DNA of 64,000 nucleotides from CAWHYG01 sp963833505 (GTDB lineage: Bacteria; Eisenbacteria; RBG-16-71-46; CAIMUX01): positions 496,001 to 560,000 of the forward strand of contig CAWHYG010000004.1 in assembly GCA_963833505.1 (NCBI GenBank), given 5' to 3'. Of the stretch, positions 17,035 to 26,670 are shown piece after piece. A program made the translations under genes and the position numbers. The notes below the pieces were generated by a model. That model was not told the DNA's origin. It did not search any database and saw only the letters and a program-made list of their open reading frames with translations. Numbering within the stretch: position 1 is the stretch's first letter; every line of letters starts with the position of its first letter.

Positions 17035-18862
17035 GCGTGACGCCCCACAGCTCGGGCTGAAGCGGCAGGGTTTCGTTCCAGTCGCCGTAGGCGTGCGAAT
17101 CGTCCGTCTGGAAGTGAAGCGCGTACGATCCGGTCGGGAGACTCAGCTCGGTCCGGACCAGGCGATTCTTCTCGGCTCCCCCCGCCGGAACGGTGTCGTC
17201 GTACTTCATGGTCCAGACGGTCCGTCCGGTCGACTCCTCGACCAGCCAGCCGTAGTCGGTCAGATCGCCGTCCCGGCCCTCGCCCTCCGCCACGAGAAGG
17301 ACCTTGGCCGGTTGCGTGATGTCAAACCGCTTGACCAGATGCTGGCTGCTTCCCACCGGCGCGAGCGCAACCTGGGTCGGCGGGTTCGTCTCGCTGCCGG
17401 CCCGAACCGCCCCGGTCGGTTTTTCGCTCGCCGCCGCGCCCTTTGTCCTCTCTCCCGAGTTCTCCGGCGTCCACGACCCTGATCCCAGCTCGGCCAGCGT
17501 GATTCCCCAGGCCTCCGGCTCCCACGGCTCCTCCGCGTTCCAGTCGCCGAAAGCGTGCGAATCATCGGTGGCGAAACACAGCTCGTAGGCGCCGGGCTTG
17601 AGATCGACGACGCTCTCGACCAGCCGGTTCTTGGCGGCGCCTCCCGCGAAGGAGGACCTGTCCTGATCGGGGATCCAGATCGCCTCAAGATCGGAGGCCC
17701 TCTCGATCCAGCCGTGGTCGGCCCATCCTCCGTCCGAGGCGCGCTCGCCGTAGGATCTCACGAGCGCGCGCACGGGCCGGCTCACCAGGAACGGCCGGCG
17801 GATGCATTGGTTGTCTCCGACCCGATCGATCGTGATGACCGGCGCGGGCAGTCCCGCGTCCGGAACGATCCGCCACCCGGATCGATCCGAGCCTTCGGCA
17901 GTGAGTGAGACGCCCCAGGAATCCGGATCCCACGGAGGCGGCGCGTTCCAATCCCCCGGCGCATGCGAGCCGTCCGTGAGGACCGTGAGGAGATAGCTTC
18001 CGGGCGCGAGCCGCACCGTTCCGCGAAAGACGCGGTTCTTCTGGTCGCCGCCGGCGCACTGGGTCGAATCGCGGTCCGGCTCCCAGACACGGCGCCAGGT
18101 CGCACGGTCGGTGATCATGGCCACATCGGCGAAAGCCCGGGCAGCGGCCGAATACTCCCCGGTGAAGTGCACCTGCAAGGCAACCGGTACGCGACAGTCG
18201 ATCTCGGCGCGCTTGGCTGTCCTGTCCGGGAGCCCGAGGAACCGAAGGTCCGCCCCCGGGTCAGGGCCCGGAAGCGAAGCCGGTAGAGGCGCAGTCTCCG
18301 CACCCGCTTCTTCGGCCTGGATCCACAGGCCCCAGAGGGACGGCGAGCCCTTCTCATTCCACCGCACCATGTGGCCGACGTTGCCCTCGATCTTCCCGAT
18401 GGGCAGACCCAGGACCTTAATCGTCTCGTTGAGAGGCACGTTGCCTCCCTCGGCGGCGAACCAGGCGCAGTAGATTCCCGCGGGCAGCGTGACGTCTTCC
18501 TGAGCGCTCCAGTCTCCCGTCTTGTCCACGTACCGGCCGTGCGCCTGGCTGAGACTCCAGACCGGCTTCCGGGAGTTCAGATCGAGGATCCAGCCCTGGG
18601 CCAGGAAAACGGTGCCCTTGGAGTCGGCCAGACCCTCGGAACGGACGAGAAGACGCGTGGGAGCGGAAAGGGCGAAATCCTGCTCGTGGGCGCCCGCAGC
18701 GCTGATGCCGTCAATTGTGACCAGGACCGGGCCGGCGGCCGGCGCGGCCCATACCCGCGGAATCCAGGCGCCGCCCAGGATGCCGGCGGTCAGGAGAATC
18801 GCGGCGAGCCGCGCCATCGCAGGTTCGAACCTCGGGACAGGTTCGGGCTGTTGAGAGTCCAC
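17018..18862 (-). CDS. Secreted protein with four copies of an unrecognised repeat domain
   Basis: The GTG at 18862 is preceded by AAGGAGGG at good spacing; a longer in-frame extension is not supported. The product is 614 residues with a signal peptide (MARLAAILLTAGILGGAW region) ending near residue 39. The mature protein consists of four copies of a domain of about 110 residues. Best-conserved features are an early Y/H-GW(L/I) motif, AGG-x-x-KNRLV, L-x-PG-(S/A)-Y-x-L, D-(D/G)-SHAxGDWN and WG(I/V)(T/S)L. The last two copies are the most alike and the first is the most divergent. No Pfam-type family was recognised; a beta-sandwich binding domain is a guess. It overlaps the 3' end of dacB. Confidence 0.85.
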   Translation of the reverse strand: MDSQQPEPVPRFEPAMARLAAILLTAGILGGAWIPRVWAAPAAGPVLVTIDGISAAGAHEQDFALSAPTRLLVRSEGLADSKGTVFLAQGWILDLNSRKPVWSLSQAHGRYVDKTGDWSAQEDVTLPAGIYCAWFAAEGGNVPLNETIKVLGLPIGKIEGNVGHMVRWNEKGSPSLWGLWIQAEEAGAETAPLPASLPGPDPGADLRFLGLPDRTAKRAEIDCRVPVALQVHFTGEYSAAARAFADVAMITDRATWRRVWEPDRDSTQCAGGDQKNRVFRGTVRLAPGSYLLTVLTDGSHAPGDWNAPPPWDPDSWGVSLTAEGSDRSGWRIVPDAGLPAPVITIDRVGDNQCIRRPFLVSRPVRALVRSYGERASDGGWADHGWIERASDLEAIWIPDQDRSSFAGGAAKNRLVESVVDLKPGAYELCFATDDSHAFGDWNAEEPWEPEAWGITLAELGSGSWTPENSGERTKGAAASEKPTGAVRAGSETNPPTQVALAPVGSSQHLVKRFDITQPAKVLLVAEGEGRDGDLTDYGWLVEESTGRTVWTMKYDDTVPAGGAEKNRLVRTELSLPTGSYALHFQTDDSHAYGDWNETLPLQPELWGVTLIELP

Positions 18863-19453
18863 GCACCCTCCTTGTTCCGTGGCCCGGCGCCTCCAGCGCG
18901 TCGGCCCGGCCGGGCGCCTCGCAATTCGGTCGCAATGGGCCGGGCGAAGCCGCCAAAGACAATCCTCCATTGCTACGGGGAATTCACGAGAAAGGTTGCA
19001 GCGCTTCCCGGGACGGGCCCGATGGGAAGGGTGTGCCGGCTGCGTCAGACGCAGACCCGCCGGGCCGTGCCACAAGCCCAAGGGCAATGGCCGGAAGACC
19101 CCGCCGGGGTTGGGCAGGAACGAATAGGCGACGGAAAGGGAACCTCCGCCGGCGGTTGGGCAGGAAGCGCAGGGCAACGGCGAGCAAGTTACGGTCTCCG
19201 GCCGCGGAAAGTGCCAGTTGACCGTTCCCGGCCGGATCGGAGACTTTTGAGAGCAGCCTGCGGTTCCTGAAGGTGCGACTGGACCCGAGGGGGCGGATGC
19301 CCCGCCGGGCGGAACCTGCAAACAGCAACGGAGAACTAGAAGGGACGGCCGCGCGACTCGACCCGGGCGCGGTTGCGGGTGGAGCGGGTTCGCCCGATCG
19401 CGCTTCGCGGCGCCGGTGGCGGCCTGACACGGGTCCAAGGAAGAGGTGAACTC
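18863..19453. other. Divergent intergenic region with imperfect direct repeats
   Basis: This 590-base stretch separates the divergent repeat-protein and aldolase genes and must hold both promoters. Two imperfect copies of a segment centred on GTTGGGCAGGAA occur near 19102-19135 and 19153-19190, each flanked by CCGCCGG-type sequence. No supported gene was found. Confidence 0.35.
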
Positions 19454-20485
19454 ATGGCTCTTGTCCCGATGCGCGTCCTCCTCGACCACGCCGCCGAACA
19501 CGGCTACGGGGTGGCGGCGCTCAACGTCAACAACATGGAGCAGATCCAGGCCATCATGGCCGCGGCCGAGAAGACCGAGTCGCCGGTCATCATCCAGGCC
19601 TCCCGCGGAGCGCGTTCCTACTCCCAGGACGCCTATCTGCGCCACCTCATGCTGGCCGCGGTGGAGCTGTACCCGCGGATCCCTGTCGCGATGCACCAGG
19701 ATCACGGCAACGGCCCTTCGACCTGCATCTCCGCGGTCGAGCAGGGGTTCACGAGCGTCATGATGGACGGATCCCTGGCGGAGGACGGCAAGACTCCCAG
19801 CACCTACGAGTACAACGTGCAGGTGACCCGGCAGGTCGTTGAATACGCCCATCCGCGCGGAGTCACGGTTGAAGGGGAAATCGGCACCCTGGGCGGCATC
19901 GAGGACGGCGTCGGCGCCGGGCTGACCGGAGAGGAGGCCATGGCCCATGTGACCGACCCGAAGCAGGCCGAGCGGTTCGTCCACGACACCGGCGTCGACG
20001 CCCTGGCGGTCGCGATCGGCACCAGCCACGGCGCCTACAAGTTCAAGGCAAAGCCGACCGGGGAAGTTCTCAAGATGGACATCATCGCCGAGATCCACCG
20101 GCGGCTTCCCAACACGCACCTCGTCATGCACGGCTCCTCGACGGTGCCGAAGGAGCTGATCGACATCATCAACGAGTTCGGCGGGCGGATGCCCGCAACC
20201 TTCGGCGTCCCCATCGAGGAGATCCAGGAGGGCATCCGCCACGGCGTCCGCAAGATCAACGTGGACACCGACAGCCGCCTGGCCATGACGGGCGCGATCC
20301 GCCGGTGCTTTGCGGAGCATCCGGCCGAGTTCGACCCCCGGAGCTACCTCAAGGAGGCCCGCGCCGCCATGCAGAAGGTCTGCGAGGCGCGGATGATCGC
20401 GTTCGGGCAGGCCGGGCACGCCGGGCAGATTCCCCGGGTTTCCCTGGATGACATGGCCCGTCGCTATGGGACCATGAGCAGGTGA
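19454..20485 (+). CDS. fba: Class II fructose-bisphosphate aldolase, Calvin-cycle subtype
   Basis: A zinc-dependent aldolase interconverting fructose 1,6-bisphosphate with DHAP and glyceraldehyde 3-phosphate. The start at 19454 has AGAGGTGA just upstream. The 343-residue length and sequence fit the longer class IIB (Calvin-type, CbbA-like) subgroup. Visible motifs are VAALNVNNMEQ, MHQDHGNG (catalytic Asp83, zinc ligand His84), GEIGTLGGIEDG (Glu ligand), AIGTSHGAYK and LVMHGSSTVP, with NVDTD near the end. No other Calvin-cycle gene is in the window, so a role in glycolysis/gluconeogenesis is equally likely. The last codons run into a tandem repeat block. Confidence 0.96.
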   Translation: MALVPMRVLLDHAAEHGYGVAALNVNNMEQIQAIMAAAEKTESPVIIQASRGARSYSQDAYLRHLMLAAVELYPRIPVAMHQDHGNGPSTCISAVEQGFTSVMMDGSLAEDGKTPSTYEYNVQVTRQVVEYAHPRGVTVEGEIGTLGGIEDGVGAGLTGEEAMAHVTDPKQAERFVHDTGVDALAVAIGTSHGAYKFKAKPTGEVLKMDIIAEIHRRLPNTHLVMHGSSTVPKELIDIINEFGGRMPATFGVPIEEIQEGIRHGVRKINVDTDSRLAMTGAIRRCFAEHPAEFDPRSYLKEARAAMQKVCEARMIAFGQAGHAGQIPRVSLDDMARRYGTMSR

Positions 20486-20606
20486 TCGTCCCGTGGATCG
20501 TCACCATGAGTCCGAGCAGGTGATCGTCCCTTGGATCACACGAGCCCGGGTGGGTGATCGTCCCATGGATCGTCACGACGAGCTCGAGCAGGTGATCGTC
20601 CCTTGA
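20476..20606 (+). repeat. Four imperfect tandem repeats of about 38 bp
   Basis: The core GAGCAGGTGATCGTCCC plus a TGGATC-type continuation occurs four times, with GGTGATCGTCC starting at 20481, 20519, 20553 and 20591 (spacings 38, 34, 38). The first copy includes the aldolase stop codon and the last ends 26 bases before the DUF362 start. The repeats are contiguous without spacers, so this is not a CRISPR array. Confidence 0.8.
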
Positions 20607-20631
20607 CCCGGATTTGCGCAAAGGAGCCGGC

Positions 20632-21765
<1,134 letters not shown>

Positions 21766-21902
21766 GGGGCGTCGGCTCTCTCTGTCTTGGCGCGTCCTCG
21801 GGCTGGATTGGTTCCCCGGACCTCCGAACGCGGCGGGTCAGGTGGAAACCTCCGGGAGGCGCACGGCGTCGATCCCGGCGTGGTGCCGAGCATGATCCGA
21901 TC

Positions 21903-23060
21903 TCACATCGGCAGCTCCGAGAGGAACTCCGATAGCGGCAGGATCTCGACTCCGTCGATGGACTGCCTGCGCCGGCCCAGGAACACCACGATCCGCCGCT
22001 TCAGCTTCTTCGCGCGCACTGCCAGCGCGGCGAGACCGTCCAGCGAGGTCCGGTGAACGTCGCGCGAGGCCTTGACCTCGATTCCCCACAGCTCCCGCCC
22101 GACTTCCAGGACGAAGTCCACCTCGGAGCCACCGTGAGTGCGGAAGTGACGCAAACGGGCCTCGGGCCAGAGATCCCCGGTTCTTCGATGCAGCTCGTAG
22201 GCGACGAGATGTTCGAGGAGCAGCCCCCGTTCATCGTCGAGCGGCCGATCGAGGGGACGCCGCAGCAGAGCATTACGGACCCCCAGATCGAAAAGGTAGA
22301 CGCGGGGATGCGCGATCAGCCCCGCGCGGTCCGATCCGCTCCAGGCCGGAACCCGGAACGCCACCAGCGTGTCCTCGAGGACCTCGAGATACCGCCGAGC
22401 CGTCTCGTAGCTGACCCCCGCGTCGCCGCAAAGTGCCCGTAGATTCAGGATTCTCCCGGATGCGGCCGCCATGTGTTCGATCAGCCGGGCGTACCCGCCG
22501 ATATCCCGTACCAGGGCCTCCAGCTGAATCTCCTCGCGGAGATAGGTGTCCACGTAGGAGCGCAGGTCCCGCCCTCGGACCTCCGGATCGCCCTCGGCGT
22601 AGATTCCGGGCAAGGTTCCGTGAGCGAGGACACGGTCCAAGTCGAAGTCGCTCGCCATCTCGGCCGCCAGGAGCGGGTGGAGGGAGTGGACGTGGATCCG
22701 CCCGGGCAGCAGGTTGGCCTGTCCCCTGCGCAGCTTGCGCGCGCTCGAGCCGGAGAGAAGAAACCGGAAGCGCCCGGGCGATTCATCCAGCACGACCTGA
22801 ATGGCGTCCAGGAGCGCAGGAACCCGTTGCACCTCGTCGAGGAAGACCGTCCGGCACGACGGCTTCGCCGCCCTCAATTCGGACTCGAGCCGCTCCGGTT
22901 TGGAGGCGTAATCGCGGAACTCAGAGGGACTGGCCAGATTCAGCACCAGGTCCGGGCCCAGGGACCGGAGCAGCGTCGACTTTCCCACCTGACGAGGGCC
23001 GAGGAGGAGAAGGCTTCGCTTCCCCTGAGCCAGGAGCGGTCTGATCGCTCGTCCGTACAT
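21903..23060 (-). CDS. AAA ATPase with DUF4143 (AAA_14 family)
   Basis: A 385-residue P-loop ATPase. Walker A is LLGPRQVGKSTLL near residue 20, Walker B is TVFLDEVQRVP, and sensor-type LLSGSSARKLRR follows. The C-terminal DUF4143 part starts around YVDTYLREEIQ and contains GVSYETARRYLEVLEDT and HLVAYEL. It ends with a PD-(D/E)xK-like core, GSEVDFVLE...WGIEVKAS. Such proteins are common and scattered in bacteria and are often called toxin-like or defence-related, but their role is unproven. A 10-bp inverted repeat abuts the start codon, suggesting autoregulation. Confidence 0.92.
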   Translation of the reverse strand: MYGRAIRPLLAQGKRSLLLLGPRQVGKSTLLRSLGPDLVLNLASPSEFRDYASKPERLESELRAAKPSCRTVFLDEVQRVPALLDAIQVVLDESPGRFRFLLSGSSARKLRRGQANLLPGRIHVHSLHPLLAAEMASDFDLDRVLAHGTLPGIYAEGDPEVRGRDLRSYVDTYLREEIQLEALVRDIGGYARLIEHMAAASGRILNLRALCGDAGVSYETARRYLEVLEDTLVAFRVPAWSGSDRAGLIAHPRVYLFDLGVRNALLRRPLDRPLDDERGLLLEHLVAYELHRRTGDLWPEARLRHFRTHGGSEVDFVLEVGRELWGIEVKASRDVHRTSLDGLAALAVRAKKLKRRIVVFLGRRRQSIDGVEILPLSEFLSELPM

Positions 23061-23062
23061 GT

Positions 23063-23087
23063 GGGTAAAATTCGTTCAATTTTACCC
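23063..23087. promoter_or_regulatory. AT-rich inverted repeat at the DUF4143 ATPase start
   Basis: GGGTAAAATT-CGTTC-AATTTTACCC is a perfect 10-bp inverted repeat only 2 bases from the minus-strand start codon at 23060. It is strikingly AT-rich for this DNA. Likely roles are an operator or an mRNA hairpin over the translation start. Confidence 0.55.
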
Positions 23088-23325
23088 GCATGCCAAGCAA
23101 AATCATTCTGCGCCACGAGCGACCCAGGAGGGCGGCGGTCCTTCGAGGTTCGGCCGGGACCGTGGCCCGGCGCGCGTCACCGGAAGAGACGAGCAATCTC
23201 CGGATCGGACAGATCGGACGGTAAGGTCGACACGAGGACCGCCTTGGAGTATGCTCAAGGGTGCCGCGTACGATGACGGTGTTTGTCTCGGTGCCGCCCC
23301 GCGGCGCTTTCCATGGGAGGACTTC

Positions 23326-24957
23326 ATGGATTCACCGGTTGGACCCGCCGCTCGCGTATTCCTGCTGCTGGTTCTTCTGCTCCCGGTTGCGGCAGCCGCC
23401 CATGCCGATCCCACCCTCGACTGGGTCGTCCGCTACCCCAACCTGAGCAAGGTCACGAACATGGCGATTGATGTCCATGACTGCACCTACGTCACCGGCT
23501 ACGCCTCCGGAAACGGCTGGGACTTCGCCACGGTCAAATACAGCCCCGGCGGGCGCCAGCTCGACTCGGCCCACTACGTCGGCCCGGGGCGCGGGGACGA
23601 CGTGCCTTTCGGCATCACCCTGGATCGCAGTGGAAACGTCTATGTCTGCGGCACCAGCGCACAGTCCTCCCAGGACAACCAGGACTTCATCATCATCAAG
23701 TACGATTCGACCCTCGTGCAGCAGTGGGTCCGGATCTACACCGGACAGGGCAATTTCGGGTACGACGCCGCCTACGCCGTGACCACCGATTCCCTGGGCT
23801 ATGTCTACGCCTGCGGGGAGTCGTTCGAGCCCGCGACCGACGCGGACATGGTGACCCTGAAATATGACGCCTCCGGAAACCTCCTGTGGGCCCAACGCTA
23901 CAACGGCGCCGGCAACCTGGGGGACGAGGCCGAGGCCATCGCCGTCGATCGCGCCGGCTCGGTCTACGTCACGGGCGAGACCCAGCGCACACCAACCGGC
24001 GGCAACATGGACTTCACCACCATCAAGTACGACTCCAACGGCGTTCGGCAATGGGTGCAGATCTACAATGGCCCGGCCGATGGGAACGACGGCGGAGTCG
24101 CCCTCGCGCTGGACGCCCAGGGGAATGTGTGCGTCACCGGACAAAGCACCGGCATCGGCACGCGTTATGACGCGACCACGATCAAGTACTCCCCGCAGGG
24201 CGTGCAGCTCTGGCTGCGGACCTACGACGGCAACCACGGCAACGACGCGGGCAAGGCTCTGACGTTGGATTCAGCGGGCAACATCTACGTGACCGGCATC
24301 GCCGATCCGACGATCGACTACCTCACGATCAAGTATGACGCCAACGGCGATCAGGAGTGGGTGGAGACCTATCATGGTCCCGGGGCCGGAGCCAGCGAGT
24401 CCCAGTCCGTGGCGGTCGATCTCGCGGGCAACGTCTATGTCACCGGATACAGCGACGGCAGCCCCAACCAGGTCGTCAACTACGACTATGCCACGATCAA
24501 GTACGATTCCACCGGCGTACAACAATGGGTCGAGCGCTACAACGGCACAGGGAACAATATCGACGTCGCGGTCAAGGTCGGGCTCGACTCCAGGAACAAC
24601 CTGATTGTCACCGGCTGGAGCACCGGCACCGCCGTCAATTTCACCACCATCAAGTACGATCAAGAAGCTCCTTCCGCGATTCCCGCGCCACCGGCGTTCC
24701 CTGGACTTCGGGCCGAACTTTCGCCGGTTCCCACATCGGGCGATGCGGTCCTTCGATTTCACCTGAGCGAGGCCTCGGCGGTTCGCCTGACGCTTGTGGA
24801 TCCCGCCGGCCGGATGGCCCGGGAGCTCTCCCCTGGTCCCTGCGGGCCCGGTGAGCACGAAGCGGTGGTGCGCGGCGAGGGTCTCGCGCCCGGAGTCTAT
24901 TTCTACCGGCTCCAGGCGGGGAAACAGGTGGCCGAAGGGAAGCTGGTGCGAGAGTAG
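23326..24957 (+). CDS. Secreted SBBP-type beta-propeller protein with FlgD-like C-terminus
   Basis: The ATG at 23326 follows GGGAGG at proper spacing, and the product opens with a signal peptide ending AHA (about residue 26). The 543-residue protein carries some eight repeats of about 55 residues of the SBBP/beta-propeller type. Each has GNVYV(T/C)G, then DFTTIKYDS, then QWV-x-x-YNG. The C-terminal 85 residues are a FlgD-like domain (SPVPTSGDAVLRF, VDPAGRMARELS, LAPGVYFYRLQAG). It is exported and probably surface-attached or released; the ligand is unknown. It belongs to the same exported class as the protein at 26671. Confidence 0.92.
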   Translation: MDSPVGPAARVFLLLVLLLPVAAAAHADPTLDWVVRYPNLSKVTNMAIDVHDCTYVTGYASGNGWDFATVKYSPGGRQLDSAHYVGPGRGDDVPFGITLDRSGNVYVCGTSAQSSQDNQDFIIIKYDSTLVQQWVRIYTGQGNFGYDAAYAVTTDSLGYVYACGESFEPATDADMVTLKYDASGNLLWAQRYNGAGNLGDEAEAIAVDRAGSVYVTGETQRTPTGGNMDFTTIKYDSNGVRQWVQIYNGPADGNDGGVALALDAQGNVCVTGQSTGIGTRYDATTIKYSPQGVQLWLRTYDGNHGNDAGKALTLDSAGNIYVTGIADPTIDYLTIKYDANGDQEWVETYHGPGAGASESQSVAVDLAGNVYVTGYSDGSPNQVVNYDYATIKYDSTGVQQWVERYNGTGNNIDVAVKVGLDSRNNLIVTGWSTGTAVNFTTIKYDQEAPSAIPAPPAFPGLRAELSPVPTSGDAVLRFHLSEASAVRLTLVDPAGRMARELSPGPCGPGEHEAVVRGEGLAPGVYFYRLQAGKQVAEGKLVRE

Positions 24958-25023
24958 GTTCGTCCCTGGACCCCTGGCCTGGGGCCGTCGCCCACGGCCG
25001 CGGCCACCATGCGGCCCTGTCGC

Positions 25024-25251
25024 TCACACCGCCGCAAGCCCCCGGACAAAGTCGATCACCGACGAGTCGTCCCAACGCGCGCAGCCCACGTGCCGGAGGG
25101 CGGTCCGCCCCGACCGATCGACGATGAAGGTCGCGGGGATGCTCTGCGTCTGGAAACGATCGGGACAATCTCCTTGGAACCGGTAGGTCGGAAGCCTGAA
25201 TCCGCGCTTGGCGATTGACGCTTCGCAGCAGCGATCCCGATCCGCCGTATC
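25024..25251 (-). pseudogene. Remnant of a TlpA/AhpC-type thioredoxin-fold protein
   Basis: A 75-codon open segment without a start codon encodes the C-terminal end of a redoxin: FRLPTYRFQGD, then QSIPATFIVDRSGRTALRHVG, ending WDDSSVIDFVRGLAAV and a TGA. The cis-Pro motif IPATFIVDR and the terminal helix are diagnostic of the TlpA/AhpC-TSA group. The N-terminal half with the CxxC active site is absent, and an in-frame TGA bounds the fragment. It looks like a decayed gene copy. Confidence 0.6.
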
Positions 25252-25321
25252 TCATCAGGATGACCCGAAAACTCGTCTGCGGTCCTACTGAGGGCACGCG
25301 GGGATGCTATGATCGCCGGTC

Positions 25322-25756
25322 ATGCAAAGCCGGTTGCTCCACGATGACGTCTTCCGCAGGCTCTGCGAGGCTCGCGATTACATGCACGAGCATCGCGCCG
25401 AGCCGCTCGCGCTCCCTGCTCTGGCCCGGGAGGCGAGTCTCTCGCGCTATCACTTCCTGCGGCTCTTCCATCGTGCCTTCGGCGAGACCCCGCACCAGTA
25501 CCTGATCCGGCTCCGCCTCGAGCAGGCGAAGGCGCTCCTCGCCGCCGATCGCGCGTCGGTCACGGACGTCTGCTTCGAGGTCGGCTTCTCCAGCCTGGGA
25601 TCGTTCAGCACGCTCTTCGCGGAGCGCGTCGGATGTCCCCCGAGCGCGTGGCGCCGGCGCGTCTGGCGGATCCAGGCCCATCCCTACGGCCTCGCCCGCC
25701 TCGGAATCCCCTGCTGTTTCTGGCGACAGCACACAGGGTTGGACATCCGGACCTAA
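25322..25756 (+). CDS. AraC-family transcriptional regulator, DNA-binding domain only
   Basis: A 144-residue protein made almost entirely of the two-helix-turn-helix AraC domain: PLALPALAREASLSRYHFLRLFHRAFGETPHQYL for the first HTH, and SVTDVCFEVGFSSLGSFSTLFAERVGCPPSAWR for the second. There is no effector domain, as in MarA/SoxS-type regulators. No strong ribosome binding site is seen before the ATG. A VOC protein follows 200 bases downstream on the same strand; small AraC-VOC pairs of this type are often co-regulated. Confidence 0.9.
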   Translation: MQSRLLHDDVFRRLCEARDYMHEHRAEPLALPALAREASLSRYHFLRLFHRAFGETPHQYLIRLRLEQAKALLAADRASVTDVCFEVGFSSLGSFSTLFAERVGCPPSAWRRRVWRIQAHPYGLARLGIPCCFWRQHTGLDIRT

Positions 25757-25955
25757 GGGAGGCGCGGCGCCGGCGCGCCTCTCGGCCACCGGATGGCGCA
25801 GATACCGCTCGGCCAACAGGTCCCCGATCGCCCACCTTGGGCCGCCGCCTCCGGTCGGGCATATCCGGCGGGTCGAAACGCGCAAAAAGGCAATTCCCGA
25901 GAAGCGTCCGGATGGCCCGATGCGGCAATCTCGGTTTGAAAGGAGGGACAAACCC

Positions 25956-26363
25956 ATGATCCAGAGGCTGTCGCATGTATCGATCTACGTGCTCGACCAG
26001 GAGAGCGCGAAGGCATTCTACACCGAGAAGCTCGGCTTCGAGGTCCGCAGGGAAGACACGATGGGGTCGTTCCGCTGGCTGACCGTCGGCCCGAAGGGAC
26101 AACCCGAGTTCGAGATGATCCTTATGGGCATCCAGCCGGGGCCGATGCTCGACGAGACGGCCTGCGAGAGGATCCGCGAGCTGGTGGCCAAGGGAGCCTT
26201 CGGCGTCGGCATCTTCGCGACCGCGGACTGCCGGGCCACCTTCGAGGACCTGAAGTCGCGCGGAGTCGAGTTCGTCTTCCCGCCGACGGAACGCCCTTAC
26301 GGCATCGAGGCACTCCTGAAGGATGACTCCGGCAACTGGTTCAGCCTGGTGCAGAGGACATAG
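25956..26363 (+). CDS. VOC family (glyoxalase/bleomycin-resistance-like) protein
   Basis: A 135-residue protein starting at 25956 behind AAAGGAGG. It has the paired beta-alpha-beta-beta-beta modules of the vicinal oxygen chelate fold. The first holds LSHVSIYVLDQESAKAFYTEKLGFEVRRE, and the second holds GVGIFATADCRATFEDLKSRGVEF and ALLKDDSGNWFSLVQ. Candidate metal ligands are the His of LSHVSIYV and acidic residues at the strand ends. The substrate cannot be assigned. It is probably controlled by the adjacent AraC regulator. Confidence 0.9.
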   Translation: MIQRLSHVSIYVLDQESAKAFYTEKLGFEVRREDTMGSFRWLTVGPKGQPEFEMILMGIQPGPMLDETACERIRELVAKGAFGVGIFATADCRATFEDLKSRGVEFVFPPTERPYGIEALLKDDSGNWFSLVQRT

Positions 26364-26670
26364 TACCGAGGGCCGTCCGCCCGGGGGGTCATGAGCCGAC
26401 GGGAAAGCGCCGAGGACCATCTGAGGCTGAGCCGGCCGCCGCGCCGAACCCGGCCCCAACCGGCGGTGACCCCCAGTTGGAGTGGTCGGAAGGTGCTGCG
26501 GCCCACTTGTCGCACCGACCGACCACCCGCAGCCGAATTGCCGGCCGTCAACGACGTGGCGACCGGATCGTCCGCCGGTCGCACCACTATCGCGCGGAAG
26601 TCCGCCGTGGTATGATCATCCAGCCGGCAACGAAGCGGACCTCCGTTGCGCAGGCAGATCGGAGGCGCGG

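Noticed and set aside
18863..20419. N-terminal extension making the four-repeat protein 1133 residues long
   Set aside because: The extension runs antisense through the aldolase gene and has no similarity; a GTG with a strong ribosome binding site and signal peptide lies at 18862.
20476..20606. CRISPR array
   Set aside because: Units are contiguous imperfect tandem repeats without unique spacers, and no cas genes are present.
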